Positions 20,730 through 30,220 of a stretch of 64,000 nucleotides of DNA are shown one piece after another. How positions within the stretch are numbered: position 1 is the stretch's first letter; every line of letters begins with the position of its first letter. A program made the translations under genes and the position numbers. This stretch comes from JAOSJL01 sp963704035 (GTDB lineage Bacteria > Actinomycetota > Acidimicrobiia > IMCC26256 > JAOSJL01): contig CAVPGR010000004.1 in NCBI GenBank assembly GCA_963704035.1, positions 248,001 through 312,000 of the forward strand, written 5' to 3'. Under the pieces are notes generated by a model. That model did no database searches. It had not been told where the DNA came from and saw only the letters and a list, made by a program, of their open reading frames with translations.

Positions 20730-23700
20730 GTCGCGACCTCCGCCGCGCGATCCCCGCCGCCCCTGCGTCCGGTTCGCCACCAGAGGATCACGACGATGAA
20801 CCACACCACGAGCTCCGCGAAGATGAGCAGCCACCGGGCGGCCTGCCCTCCGTAGGTGAGGGAGACAGACCCGCCGGGCGACTCGTATCCGTTCGACCAC
20901 CCGAACGTCTCGAACTGCTCGAGACCCTCACCGTCGACTGAGGCATTCCAATCTGGGTCGAAGGCCTCACCCCACAGGATCGTTCCCGCGGGAGCGTCCG
21001 AGGAACCCGATCGTGGCCCGGTGAGTGGTACAGCAACCGGGCCCGGGTCCACACGTTCGCCCGCGCGGAGCGGGTCGTCCGCGTCTCGTGGCACCTCATC
21101 AGAGGCCGGCGTGGTGCTGTCCGAGGGCTCGTCGGCGGCGACCACATTCGGGACGACGTCGGGCACGACGGCGCGCAGCGGAATCCACACCTCGTTCTCG
21201 TACAGGATCAGATCGTCGTGGAGGTCACGGCGCGCGAGGTCGTTCTGGCGGTCCAGTGCGGCGACCATCGCGTCCGGCGTCTGTCCCGCCACTCCACCCG
21301 GCGCGTTGCGTTTCGGCACGGCGAGATACCGCACCCCCATCGGAGCGAGCACATGCCCGAGGCGCGTCGTGTCACCCGACGACACCAACTCGAGAGCATC
21401 ACCGAGCAGATCGTTGGCACCCTCATCGTCTCCGAGCGGCCAGAGCTCGCGGGCGTCGCCGGTACCGTCGCGGGTGGTCCCGTACCCCACCTGCTCGCCA
21501 CTCACGTCACGGACCCACGGGTCGATCGGAAGGATCTCGGGATCACCGACCCACATCATGCGAAATGATGCGCCGTCGACGTCCGAGTTCACGAAGCCGA
21601 GAGTGTCGGACCAGCCCCGCGACGGCATGTTCCACCGACCGTCGACGGTGGCGCCGAGGAGAGCGAGACCGGGAAGCACGAGCGCGACGCCGGCTCCGAC
21701 CGCGGCGGCCTGGCGCCACCCGAAACTGAACTTCGGCAGGTCGTCGACGAACGCTGCGGCGCCGATACCGACGGCGAAGGCCAGGCCCAGGGCCGCGGGG
21801 ACGAGCAGCGCCTCCGGTGCCGGAACGAGGATGTCGCCCCCGAAGCGGGCGGGGACCCACACCAGCGCGAAACCGCCGAGGGCCAGGAGCCAGGCACGGC
21901 CGGCCCAGGCGAGACGGCTCCCGGTCGCCACCAGCAGCGAGAAAGCGGCGGCGGCCAACAGGCCCCACTCGAGCCAGCCCCCTCCCGCGGGTCCCGTGTT
22001 GAAACGAAGAATGTCCGAAACCGACATCCCCTCGACAGAGAACACAGCGCCGAGCGCTGCTGGATCGGCCCCGTCGCCCAGATAGCTGAGTGGCCAGGGA
22101 GCCAGGAGCACCGCGGCCACGAGAACGGCGCCGATCGCACCGACGACCGCACGCGCTGTCAGCCGCACGCCACCGACGAACGGGAGCGCGATCACGAGAG
22201 CGACCGCGATGACGAGGACGATTCCGATCGAGGTGGGTGAGAACGCCGCCACGACGGCCGTGAGAACGACGAGTCGGAACCACGACCGCCGCGCGTCGGC
22301 CGCGGGAGCGTCGCCGTCGCCGGAAGGGTGCATCCCGGAGCTGCGCAGGAGCGCGGCGAGAAGGGCAGGTGCGAGGGCGTACAGAACGATCGCACCGAAG
22401 CGACCGTCGGCGATGGCGTTGCGGGGAAGGGGGACGACCGCGTAGGCGACTGCCGCCAGGAACGCGGGACCCGCCGACGGTGACCGCGGCCGCACGAGGC
22501 GGTACATCCCGAGCGCACCCACTGGAATCGCCGCTACGACCACGAGCGTTTCGCGCGAGGCCAACGGCTCCGACGAGCAGCGTCCCCATCATCCCCATGA
22601 ACGCGAAGGCGGTCGGAGCAGGCTCGGCGGCTCCCAGACCCGAGAAGCGCCATCCCGAGGTGAACGTGTCGAAGAGGTCACGGACTCCCGACCACTCGAG
22701 CAGAGAGCCGACGTTCGAGACACTTCCGAACAAGAGGTCGCGCTGACCGACGAGGAGCGTCAGCCCCAGCACGATCCAGCCGATCGCGACGGGCGTGCGC
22801 GTGCGGCGACCGGCACCCTCCATCGCATCCCGCCCGAAGGTCTCCAGCTCGGCAAGAGCCTCCTGCGCGTGCAGCTTCTCCCCGAGATACCGAGCGGCAC
22901 GCGCACTCCCCCGCACCTGGAGGAACCGCAGGTCGGAGTCGCTGACCCTTCTCTGCTTCTTGAGCTTTCGACGGTCACGACGCAATGAGCCGATTCTGCG
23001 CAAGTTCCAGAACCATGCACCGATCACGGCACGCGCACGAGCCGCCCGGCGCGAGAAGAGGAAGACGATGCTCTCGACGAGCGTCGTCAGGAGGAAGACC
23101 GGCGTCAGCCACAGGAGAGTGAGTGTCGAGTAGTTCTTCAGGAACACCCTCAGGCGGTGCTGCTCGTACTCCCGGGGTCTGGTGCGGGGGCCGATGCGGT
23201 CGTCGGCGCTGGTCTCGGCGTGTCGAGCGCGCGCGTCTGGAGCCACCAGCACGCGGGCGCCGGCGAGACGCGCCCGCCAACAAAGGTCGAGATCCTCCAC
23301 GCCCGGTGACGACATCGGATCGAATCCGCCGAGCGCTTCGAGGAGGTCGGTACGGACCAGCATGGCGGCGCCCGAGACGAAGAAGACATCGCGCACGGCG
23401 TCGTGCTGTTCCTGGTCACGCTCTCCCGGTTCGATCATTGCGCGCGCGGCCGCGAGACGGTCGATCGAGTTGCCGACGTCCACCAGCGTTTTCGGGTCGT
23501 CGGCGGCGACCATCTTGGGACCGAGCACGCCGGCGTTGGAGCGGTACGCCTCGTCGACGAGCAGGGCCAGGGCCGTCTCGTCGAGTGCGACGTCGTCGTG
23601 GAGGAACAGGAGGAAGTGTGCGCCCTCGACGGTGTCGAGCGCCTCATTGGCCATGGCAGCGTAGGAGTGGTCCCCCGATATCCGACGGACGAACGCTCCC

Positions 23701-24026
23701 GGCGCCGCGGTGGCGACCCGTTCCGTCAGATCGTCGGGGCCGCCGTACGAGAGAACGAGAATCGACAGCGACGCGTAGTCCTGGGCCACCAGAGCCTCGA
23801 GCGTGGGCTCGAGGCTCGGACGCTCACCTCGCGTCAGCACGACCGCCACGACGGGCGGAGCCTCGGGGGACACCGCCGGATCGTCGCCGCCGGAAGCCTC
23901 GGAAGCGTCGGAAGCCCCGGGAGCGTCGGCGGGAGGATCGGCGGGAGGATCGGCGGGAGGAACGGTCGCGCTCCCCGGAGAGCTACCGGACGCGCTGGGG
24001 GGCTGCGGTGGTTCTGCGGTGCTCAT
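20726..24026 (-). CDS. Large GT2 glycosyltransferase with membrane domain, one frameshift
   Basis: Together the two frames encode about 1,100 residues. The N-terminal part (from ATG 24026) has a Pro/Ala-rich tail and a GT2 domain: a FLLFLHDDV metal site, then SGAAMLVRTDLLEALGGFD and SPGVEDLDLCWRARLAG. Membrane spans follow. Near 22555-22575 the frame changes: the first frame loses similarity after the span MGTLLVGAVG, and a second frame (TTG 22564 onward) continues with about ten spans and a soluble C-terminus with GEAFDPDWNAS. A one-base indel explains this best; a real split into two genes is less likely because the second part starts inside a span. Such GT2 proteins build cell-envelope polysaccharide. 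Confidence 0.78.
23926..23961. repeat. 12-bp tandem repeat, three copies, in frame
   Basis: Three perfect 12-bp units code for repeated PPAD in the disordered N-terminus of the GT2 glycosyltransferase. A shorter 9-bp repeat coding for SEA-like triplets lies just beside it. Confidence 0.88.
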
Positions 24027-24077
24027 CGGAGCGTGGAGCCTACCGGCGGCACCCGCAGGTACTCATCAGCGGCGCGC

Positions 24078-24106
24078 TTGCAATTGTTAGCAGTAGGAGT
24101 TACTGT
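24078..24106 (+). promoter_or_regulatory. Candidate promoter of the coiled-coil protein gene
   Basis: A local AT-rich patch in the 184-bp divergent gap contains TTGCAA, a 17-bp spacer and TACTGT, which fits an actinobacterial -35 and a TANNNT -10. It lies about 105 bp upstream of the ATG at 24211. Confidence 0.4.
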
Positions 24107-24210
24107 GTCAAGCACAAGGATCCCCGGGCACCGAGATCCGTGCGGCCGCACCGCACAGCGTCCGGCCCCGGTGGATCGAAGATTCCTCTCAGACCCTACG
24201 GAGGTTGATC

Positions 24211-24804
24211 ATGACCAACAAGCAGTCGGAATTCGACGTGAAGAAGTCCCTTCAGGATGCCGGGTACATCGTGCTCGGAATCGGTGTTCTCGGGTTCCAG
24301 CAGGCGCGCCAGGGCGTGCGCAGCGCCGGTGCCAAGCTCGGCGAGGTCCGCGGCTCGGCCGGTGAGCGCGTCTCCCAGGTGAGCGGCGATGCCCGAAACC
24401 AGGCCCGCAAGCAGTTCGAGAGCGTCCAGGCCAAGGTCGACGAAGCCGGCAAAGACGCCCGTGAGCGTGCGGGATCGTTGACCGGAGAGGTCCGGACCCG
24501 GGTCGAGTCGATCGGCGACGAGGTCCGCGACCGCGCCGACTCCGCAGGCCAGAAGGCCAAGGAGCGTCTCGAGCAGATCCAGACCCTGCCCACGCAGGTC
24601 CAGTCGCTGCCATCGACGGCGAGCAGGACGGCGAGCAGGGCTGTCGACGTGGGCCGTACCCGCGTTGAGCGTCTCGTGAAGCGTGGTTCGGACAGCGCCA
24701 CGCCGGCAGCCCCCAAGACGGCCTCGAAGGCAGCGTCCAAGACGGCGCCCAAGACGGCCTCCAAGGCATCTCCCCAGGCGGCTGCGAAGGTCTCGGCCAA
24801 CTAG
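24211..24804 (+). CDS. Coiled-coil protein with Ala/Lys-rich tail
   Basis: A 197-residue protein of no firmly recognised family. Residues 10-30 form a short hydrophobic patch (AGYIVLGIGVLGFQQA). Residues 35-130 are a charged amphipathic helix region rich in R, E, Q and A. The C-terminus is a low-complexity Ala/Pro/Lys/Thr/Ser stretch with KTASKA-type repeats. The layout recalls heparin-binding haemagglutinin (HBHA) of mycobacteria and LEA- or phasin-like proteins. The ATG has GGAGG six bases upstream, and a candidate promoter lies before it. High codon bias and a strong ribosome site suggest strong expression (inference). Confidence 0.7.
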   Translation: MTNKQSEFDVKKSLQDAGYIVLGIGVLGFQQARQGVRSAGAKLGEVRGSAGERVSQVSGDARNQARKQFESVQAKVDEAGKDARERAGSLTGEVRTRVESIGDEVRDRADSAGQKAKERLEQIQTLPTQVQSLPSTASRTASRAVDVGRTRVERLVKRGSDSATPAAPKTASKAASKTAPKTASKASPQAAAKVSAN

Positions 24805-24901
24805 TTCAGCGCTTCGCGTTCACAGCCCGGCACACCCGGGCAACCGTCCCCCCGTCACCGACCTCCCTCACCGGGAGGTCGGTGCGCGTACCCTCGACAG
24901 C

Positions 24902-25867
24902 ATGGATACCCGTGTGACGGCATTGGCCGGAGGCGTCGGCGCCGCGCGTTTCCTACGCGGTCTCCTGCGGGCCGTTCCCGCCACCGACGTCACCGTCGTG
25001 GTGAACACGGCTGACGACGACCAGTTCCACGGCCTGGCGGTCTCGCCCGATCTCGACACGGTCACGTACACACTCGCCGGCGCCGAGAACCCCGACACGG
25101 GCTGGGGCCTCGCCGGCGACACCTTCGAGTGCACGGACGCACTCGAACGCTACGGAATGCCCACCTGGTTCCGTCTGGGCGACCGTGATCTCGCCACTCA
25201 CCTCTTCCGGTCACACTGCTTCCGACAGGGCCGGACACTCTCCGAGGCCACACGGGCGATCACCGACGCCTGGGAGGTAACCGCCGACGTGCGCCCGATG
25301 ACCGACGATCCCGTCCGCACGAAGATCATCATCGCGGGCGAGGAAGGGATCGGCGCGTCGGCAACACGTAGCGAAGAGCTGGCGATGCAGGAGTGGTTCG
25401 TCGGCCGCCGCGCCGAACCCGCTGTCCGTGGCATCCGATTCGATGGAGCGGCGGCGGCCAGGCCGGCACCCGGAGTGCTCGAAGCGATCGCCCAGGCGGA
25501 TTCAATCGTGGTGTGCCCCTCGAACCCGGTGATCTCCATCGGCCCGATCCTCGCCGTACCGGGAATCCGAGACGCCCTGACAGAACGACGTGACCGCGTC
25601 GTGGGCGTGAGCCCGATCATCGGCGGAGCGCCGGTGAAGGGACCCGCCGACCGACTGATGGAAGGACTCGGCATGCAGGTTTCGTGTGTCGGTGTCGCTA
25701 CCGCTTACGCCGACTTCTGCGGGACGCTCGTGATCGACGCCGTCGATGCCGATCGGGCCTCCGACGTGGACGTTCTCGGTGTCCGGGCCGTCGTCGCCGA
25801 CACCATGATGCGTGACGTGGCCGTAGCCGCTGAACTGGCTCGCACCACGCTCGCCGCAGTGGCGTGA
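24902..25867 (+). CDS. cofD: 2-phospho-L-lactate transferase (F420 biosynthesis)
   Basis: A 321-residue CofD/FbiA protein, which joins the activated phospholactate or phosphoenolpyruvate moiety to the deazaflavin Fo to give (dehydro)F420-0. It begins ALAGGVGAARFLRGL, continues VNTADDDQFHGL and has the conserved PSNPVISIGPIL and SPIIGGAPVKGPA loops that bind Fo and the GDP end. Its stop overlaps the cofE GTG (GTGA). In Mycobacterium the homologue fbiA is followed by fbiB, the same order as here. Confidence 0.95.
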   Translation: MDTRVTALAGGVGAARFLRGLLRAVPATDVTVVVNTADDDQFHGLAVSPDLDTVTYTLAGAENPDTGWGLAGDTFECTDALERYGMPTWFRLGDRDLATHLFRSHCFRQGRTLSEATRAITDAWEVTADVRPMTDDPVRTKIIIAGEEGIGASATRSEELAMQEWFVGRRAEPAVRGIRFDGAAAARPAPGVLEAIAQADSIVVCPSNPVISIGPILAVPGIRDALTERRDRVVGVSPIIGGAPVKGPADRLMEGLGMQVSCVGVATAYADFCGTLVIDAVDADRASDVDVLGVRAVVADTMMRDVAVAAELARTTLAAVA

Positions 25868-26637
25868 ACAACCCGGGCCAGGAACCGTCGGGCGCTCTCG
25901 GCGTTCATCCTCTTCACGGTCTCCCCGAGATTCGGGAAGGTGACGACCTCGGTACCGCGATCGCCGCCGCTGCTACCGGAGCGTCGGGCGCCCCTGGTTC
26001 GTCGGCCACGTCACCGGCAGGTTCTTCGTTGCGGTCGGGCGACTGTGTCGTCGTCACCCAGAAGATCGTCTCCAAGGCCGAGGGGCGCGTGGCCACCCTC
26101 GACGCCTCCGATCCCGACGTGCAGCGTCGCGCTCTCATCGAGTCGGAATCCGCCCGTGTGCTGCGACGGCGCGGAGACCTCATGATCACTGAGACACGAC
26201 ATGGATTCGTCTGCGCCAACGCGGGCGTCGACGCGTCGAACGTCCCGGACGGTTCGGCGACCCTTCTTCCTCTCGACGCGGACCACTCGGCGGGCAGGAT
26301 CCGCTCGGCGTTGTCCCGACGTCTCGGTGTCGACGTCGCCGTGGTGGTGAGCGACACGTTCGGGCGACCGTGGCGCCAAGGGGTGTGCGACGTCGCCATC
26401 GGCGTGGCAGGACTGGCGGCCATCGTGGACCTGCGCGGGAGCCTCGACGGGGGTGGACGTGAGCTCGAGGTCACCGAGGTGGCCATCGCCGACGAGGTCG
26501 CCGCGGCGGCCGACCTGGTCATGGGAAAGGCCCGGCGTGTCCCGGTGGCGATCGTACGTGGGCTCGACGCAGCGTGGCTCCGCGAGGGCTCGGCACGCGA
26601 GCTGGTGCGCCCCGCCGGAGAGGACCTGTTCCGGTGA
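25864..26637 (+). CDS. cofE: Coenzyme F420 gamma-glutamyl ligase
   Basis: A 257-residue CofE domain that adds glutamates to F420-0. Key stretches are GDCVVVTQKIVSKAEGR, VVVSDTFGRPWRQG and IADEVAAAADLVMGKA. Starts at GTG 25864, four bases before the end of cofD, and ends overlapping the nitroreductase gene by four bases. In Mycobacterium FbiB this domain is fused to a C-terminal nitroreductase-like domain; here the fusion is absent and the two parts are separate, tightly coupled genes. An Ala/Gly/Ser-rich insert of about 25 residues after position 30 is unusual. Confidence 0.94.
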   Translation: MNNPGQEPSGALGVHPLHGLPEIREGDDLGTAIAAAATGASGAPGSSATSPAGSSLRSGDCVVVTQKIVSKAEGRVATLDASDPDVQRRALIESESARVLRRRGDLMITETRHGFVCANAGVDASNVPDGSATLLPLDADHSAGRIRSALSRRLGVDVAVVVSDTFGRPWRQGVCDVAIGVAGLAAIVDLRGSLDGGGRELEVTEVAIADEVAAAADLVMGKARRVPVAIVRGLDAAWLREGSARELVRPAGEDLFR

Positions 26638-27206
26638 CCATCCCCGATCTCGTCCTCCAACGCCGATCGATACGCAGGTTCCTCGACAGACCCGTGCCGC
26701 GCGACGCTCTCGACGACCTGATCGCCGCCGCCTGCCTCGCACCGGCGCCCCACCACTCGACACCATGGCGTTTCGCCGTGATCGACACAGCCGAAGCGAA
26801 GCGCCGACTCGCCGCGGCCATGGCGGCACGATGGGAGCGCGACCTGGAGGGCGACGGCACGGACGCCGACACGATCAGCGAGCTCACGAATGCCTCGGTC
26901 GCCCGCCTCGAGGCGGCCCCTGCACTCATCCTGGGTTGCACGACACACGTTGGCCTCGATACCTATCCCGACGAGCGCCGACAATCTGCCGAGGAAGGTA
27001 TGGCGCTCCTGTCGCTGGGCGCTGCGGTCCAGAACCTCATGCTCGCCGCCACCGACGCGGGGTTGGCCTCGTGCTGGGTGGCAGCGCCCATCTTCTGTCC
27101 CGACGAAGCACGCGAGGCACTCACCCTTGCGGATTCGTGGACTCCCCGGGCGCTCGTGATGATCGGCCATCCCGACCCGACTCTACACGCCGCACGACCG
27201 CGGTGA
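26634..27206 (+). CDS. Nitroreductase-fold protein, counterpart of the FbiB C-terminal domain
   Basis: A 190-residue FMN-binding nitroreductase. It starts VTIPDLVLQRRSIRRF, the FMN-binding RRS-x-R motif, and ends ALVMIGHPD. The GTG at 26634 overlaps the cofE stop (GTGA). In the fused mycobacterial FbiB this domain reduces dehydro-F420-0, so the same job is likely here (inference from context). It closes the cofD-cofE operon. A 12-bp tandem repeat lies just after its stop. Confidence 0.88.
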   Translation: MTIPDLVLQRRSIRRFLDRPVPRDALDDLIAAACLAPAPHHSTPWRFAVIDTAEAKRRLAAAMAARWERDLEGDGTDADTISELTNASVARLEAAPALILGCTTHVGLDTYPDERRQSAEEGMALLSLGAAVQNLMLAATDAGLASCWVAAPIFCPDEAREALTLADSWTPRALVMIGHPDPTLHAARPR

Positions 27207-27323
27207 CCTCGACGTCGAAGGGATTCGGACGCACCGTTAGACACCCCGTTAGACACCCCGTCAAACGCCGCGCTCGTGAACCGGTACGACGGACTCAACG
27301 CCCGTCAACACCCGCCAACACCG
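27207..27323. other. Convergent gap with a partial 12-bp tandem repeat
   Basis: Between the nitroreductase and epimerase genes, a 12-bp unit (CCGTTAGACACC) occurs twice at 27234-27257 with a diverged third copy. No gene or clear terminator hairpin was seen. Confidence 0.6.
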
Positions 27324-28283
27324 CTAGCGTGACGCCGCGCGCGTGGCTTTGAACCATTCCACGGTGCGGCCGACACCGTCCTCGAGACTCGTGAACGGCT
27401 TCCATCCGAGATGAATCTCGGCTCGGCCCGGGTCGAGCGCGGAGCGCGCGAGTTCGCCGAGTCGGGGTGGGGCGTAGCGGGCAGGGTCCCGGAATCCCGT
27501 CTGCTTCGCCATGACGTCGAACAACCGCTGCACGCTCGTCTCGACGCCGGTGCCGATGTTCATGATGAGACCGCCGCCCTTGTCGCCGGCGCGTACGAAC
27601 GCGTCGACGACGTCGTCGACGTACACGAAGTCGCGCGTCTGCCCTCCGTCGCCATAGATCGTCGGGCGCTCATGGGCCAGGAGGAGTCCGGCGAAGATGG
27701 CGACGACGCCGGCCTCGCCGTGGGGGTCTTGACGCGGGCCGAACACGTTGGCGAGTGCGAGGGCGCTGTACTCGAGGCCGTGGACCTCCCGGTAGTAGTG
27801 CAGATAGTCACCGACGGCCTTCTTGGCGACGCCGTAGGGAGACTCCGGTCGTTGCGGCGCGCCCTCACGCACGGGGAGATCCTCCGGCGAGCCGTAGATC
27901 GTTCCTCCGGAACTGGCGAAGACGACCTTGCGGGTTCCCGCGGCCACCGCCCCCTGGAGCACGTTGAGCGAGCCGATGATGTTGACCTCGGCGTCGAAGT
28001 CGGGCTTCGCCACGGAGATCCGGACATCGGCCTGGGCGGCCAGATGGAAGATGAGCTCCGGCCGGCGGTGTTCGATGAGCTCGGTGACCGCCTTCGAACG
28101 CATGTCGATGCGGTGGAATGAGAAGCGCCGACTACGCAACGCCCTGGCGTCGGCGAGATTGGCGAGAGCTCCCGTGGAGAGGTCGTCGGCGACCTCGACG
28201 TCACAGCCCTCGGCCAGCAATCGGTCGACCAGGTTGGAGCCGATGAAGCCGGCGCCGCCGGTGACGAGGACCTTCGTTCCCAT
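27324..28283 (-). CDS. NAD-dependent nucleotide-sugar epimerase (GalE-like)
   Basis: A 319-residue extended short-chain dehydrogenase. It has the NAD motif GGAGFIGSN at the N-terminus, HLAAQADVR, the catalytic SSGGTIYG and YGVAKK (Tyr-x3-Lys) and FVYVDDVVDA. Most similar in motif to bacterial UDP-glucose 4-epimerase or UDP-GlcNAc epimerase; the exact substrate cannot be fixed. It lies 39 bp after manC and is the last gene of the envelope-sugar operon that starts at 36834. Confidence 0.9.
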   Translation of the reverse strand: MGTKVLVTGGAGFIGSNLVDRLLAEGCDVEVADDLSTGALANLADARALRSRRFSFHRIDMRSKAVTELIEHRRPELIFHLAAQADVRISVAKPDFDAEVNIIGSLNVLQGAVAAGTRKVVFASSGGTIYGSPEDLPVREGAPQRPESPYGVAKKAVGDYLHYYREVHGLEYSALALANVFGPRQDPHGEAGVVAIFAGLLLAHERPTIYGDGGQTRDFVYVDDVVDAFVRAGDKGGGLIMNIGTGVETSVQRLFDVMAKQTGFRDPARYAPPRLGELARSALDPGRAEIHLGWKPFTSLEDGVGRTVEWFKATRAASR

Positions 28284-28322
28284 GTGTGTGTCCCGACTCG
28301 TCGCAGATCTCGTGGTCGATTC

Positions 28323-29423
28323 TCAGACGGCGGGTGCGGGCACCCGCTCGGCGGACATCTGCGTTCCGGGGCGTATTGTGGCACCGGCGCCCACGACGCT
28401 CTCATCCGCCACGGTCGCGCCGTCACCGATCCCGGACGACGGTCCGAGGATCGACCCGCTGACTCGGGATCCGGCGCCGATCGTGACGCCATCGAGCACG
28501 ACCGAATCCTCCACGACAGCACTCTCGCCGATCGTCACACCGGCCCCGATACTCGAGTGGCGCAGCATCGAATCGGCGCCCACGGTCGTGGCGTCACCGA
28601 CCACGAGCGGCCCCACGAGACTCGCTGCCGCGTCGAGCTCGACAACGCCCTGGATCCACACGCCCGGCGACCTCTCGACAGCGCCGGGCGCTGGTGGCGA
28701 ACCGAGCGTGCCCGCGGCCACGTCGGCGTGCGCCCGGAGGTACATGGCCGGAGTACCCATGTCGAGCCAGTAGGCGTCTGCTTCGAGCGCGTAGAGCCGC
28801 CCCGGCTGCTCCAACAACTCCGGAAAGGTTTCGCGCTCGATCGAAACACTGCGCTCCGCCGGGATCATGCGCAGGACCTCGGGCTCGAGGACGTACGTTC
28901 CCGCGTTGATCCAGTGGGTCGGTGCCTCGTCGCGCGGTGGCTTCTCGACGAACGCCTGCACCTCACCGTCCTCGGCGGTCGGTACGACACCGAAGGCCGA
29001 GGGATCGTCGACGTACGACAGCGTGATGGTCGCCGCGGCACTCCGCTCGGCGTGGAGACGCAGCAGTGCGCCGAGGTCGAGGTCAGTCAGCACGTCACCG
29101 TTGCAGACCACAACCGGCTCGTCGGTATCGCCGTCTTCGTCACCGGCAGCGAACCGTACCGCTCCCGCCGTGCCGAGCGGCTCGTCCTCCACGGCGTAGT
29201 GGAGACGAAGGTCACCGAAGCGTCCGTCGGGGAAGTGGTCCCGGAACGCGTCCGGCAGATATCCCATCGACAGCACGACATCGTCGACGCCGTACGCGCC
29301 CAACCAGGTGAGTTGTCGCTCGAGAAACGGCTGGTTGACGATCGGGAGCAACGGTTTCGGGCAGGTGAGAGTGAGGGGCCGAAGGCGGGTACCCTGCCCG
29401 CCGACGAGGATGACCGCCTTCAC
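28323..29423 (-). CDS. manC: Mannose-1-phosphate guanylyltransferase-type nucleotidyltransferase
   Basis: A 366-residue nucleotidyltransferase with a left-handed beta-helix. The signature VGGQGTRLRPLT is at residues 7-18, with PKPLLPI after it, the metal-binding NGDVLTDLD and the sugar-binding WINAGTYVLEPE. Hexapeptide repeats begin near residue 245. The type matches mycobacterial ManB/ManC (GDP-mannose pyrophosphorylase). Start is GTG 29423, overlapping the stop of the His-rich protein gene (GTGA). With phosphomannomutase and the isomerase at 10-13 kb the GDP-mannose route is complete. Confidence 0.87.
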   Translation of the reverse strand: MKAVILVGGQGTRLRPLTLTCPKPLLPIVNQPFLERQLTWLGAYGVDDVVLSMGYLPDAFRDHFPDGRFGDLRLHYAVEDEPLGTAGAVRFAAGDEDGDTDEPVVVCNGDVLTDLDLGALLRLHAERSAAATITLSYVDDPSAFGVVPTAEDGEVQAFVEKPPRDEAPTHWINAGTYVLEPEVLRMIPAERSVSIERETFPELLEQPGRLYALEADAYWLDMGTPAMYLRAHADVAAGTLGSPPAPGAVERSPGVWIQGVVELDAAASLVGPLVVGDATTVGADSMLRHSSIGAGVTIGESAVVEDSVVLDGVTIGAGSRVSGSILGPSSGIGDGATVADESVVGAGATIRPGTQMSAERVPAPAV

Positions 29424-30211
29424 GAAGCCGGGGGCGCGGAGGATTCGGGTGCAGGGCCGGTGTCCGTCGGCGCGTCCCCGGTGGGAACGTCGCCGGTGGG
29501 AACGTCGCCGGCGGGAACGTCGCCGGGCACGGGCACGCCACCGACACCGGTCGCGCCGGGAGTCTCCTCTGTCGGCAGATCGACGGGGTCGGGCGGTTCA
29601 GGCGGGGGTGGAAGCTCCTCGTCCTCGGGCAGGAAGGCGATCACGATCTGGTCGTTCTCGTCGCCGCATGCCAGCCCGCACGCGAGGACGTGGTCGGCCA
29701 CGTTCCCGCTCTGCTCCTCGCCGTTCAGGCTCCAGCGCACGACACCGGGAGCTCCGTCGAGCGCTTCGCAGGGATCGCCGTTCGAGACGTTCGTTCCGTC
29801 CCACAGGGTGAGGCTGTCCTCGGACACGGACCATCCGCCGTAGTCGAAGAAGAGCCCGACGGTGGCGTTGTCCCCGGTCTCCGCTGTGGAGTGCGGGTGG
29901 ATGTGGATCAGGCCGTCACCGTGTGAGTGAACCCCCGGCACGATCGCCGGATTGTCGGCGGCCTGTTCGAACTCCGGTGGAGGACCGATGTCGGTGCCGC
30001 AGATGTCGACGTTGATGCTGGCGTGGAAGTGGTCGTCGACGGTCGGTCGCTCCGACGCCGCCGAGTCGCTGCCCGACTTCGAGACGACGATCAGTCCGAC
30101 ACCGACCGCCACGATGAGACCGATCGCGAGGAACCACGGCCAGTTCTTGCGGCCATGCGTGCCGGTACCGCGGGGCGCGCGGTACTTCTTGGCTCGGGAT
30201 GCTCGACCCAT
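29420..30211 (-). CDS. Membrane-anchored His-rich extracytoplasmic protein
   Basis: A 263-residue protein of unknown function. A basic N-terminus (RASRAKKYRAPRGTG) precedes one membrane span (about 25-45). The exported domain has a cluster of His: DDHFHASINVDICG, then GVHSHGDGLIHIHPHS, which looks suited to metal binding. Four Cys are also present. The C-terminus is a Pro-rich stretch with GDVPTGDVPTG repeats coded by 15-bp tandem units. It is embedded by close spacing (9 bp upstream, four-base overlap downstream) between a GT2 gene and manC. Confidence 0.75.
   Translation of the reverse strand: MGRASRAKKYRAPRGTGTHGRKNWPWFLAIGLIVAVGVGLIVVSKSGSDSAASERPTVDDHFHASINVDICGTDIGPPPEFEQAADNPAIVPGVHSHGDGLIHIHPHSTAETGDNATVGLFFDYGGWSVSEDSLTLWDGTNVSNGDPCEALDGAPGVVRWSLNGEEQSGNVADHVLACGLACGDENDQIVIAFLPEDEELPPPPEPPDPVDLPTEETPGATGVGGVPVPGDVPAGDVPTGDVPTGDAPTDTGPAPESSAPPAS
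29474..29518. repeat. 15-bp tandem repeat, three copies, in frame
   Basis: Three near-identical 15-bp units (one or two changes) code for the repeated GDVPT in the tail of the His-rich protein; two longer perfect sub-blocks indicate recent slippage. Confidence 0.88.
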
Positions 30212-30220
30212 TCGCGCAGG

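Noticed and set aside
22564..22566. TTG at 22564 as the start of an independent membrane protein gene
   Set aside because: The frame would begin inside a membrane span with no ribosome site, and the upstream frame loses similarity at the same point, so a frameshift in one gene is simpler.
28284..29843. 519-codon plus-strand ORF opposite manC and the His-rich gene
   Set aside because: Antisense shadow with biased composition and no motifs.
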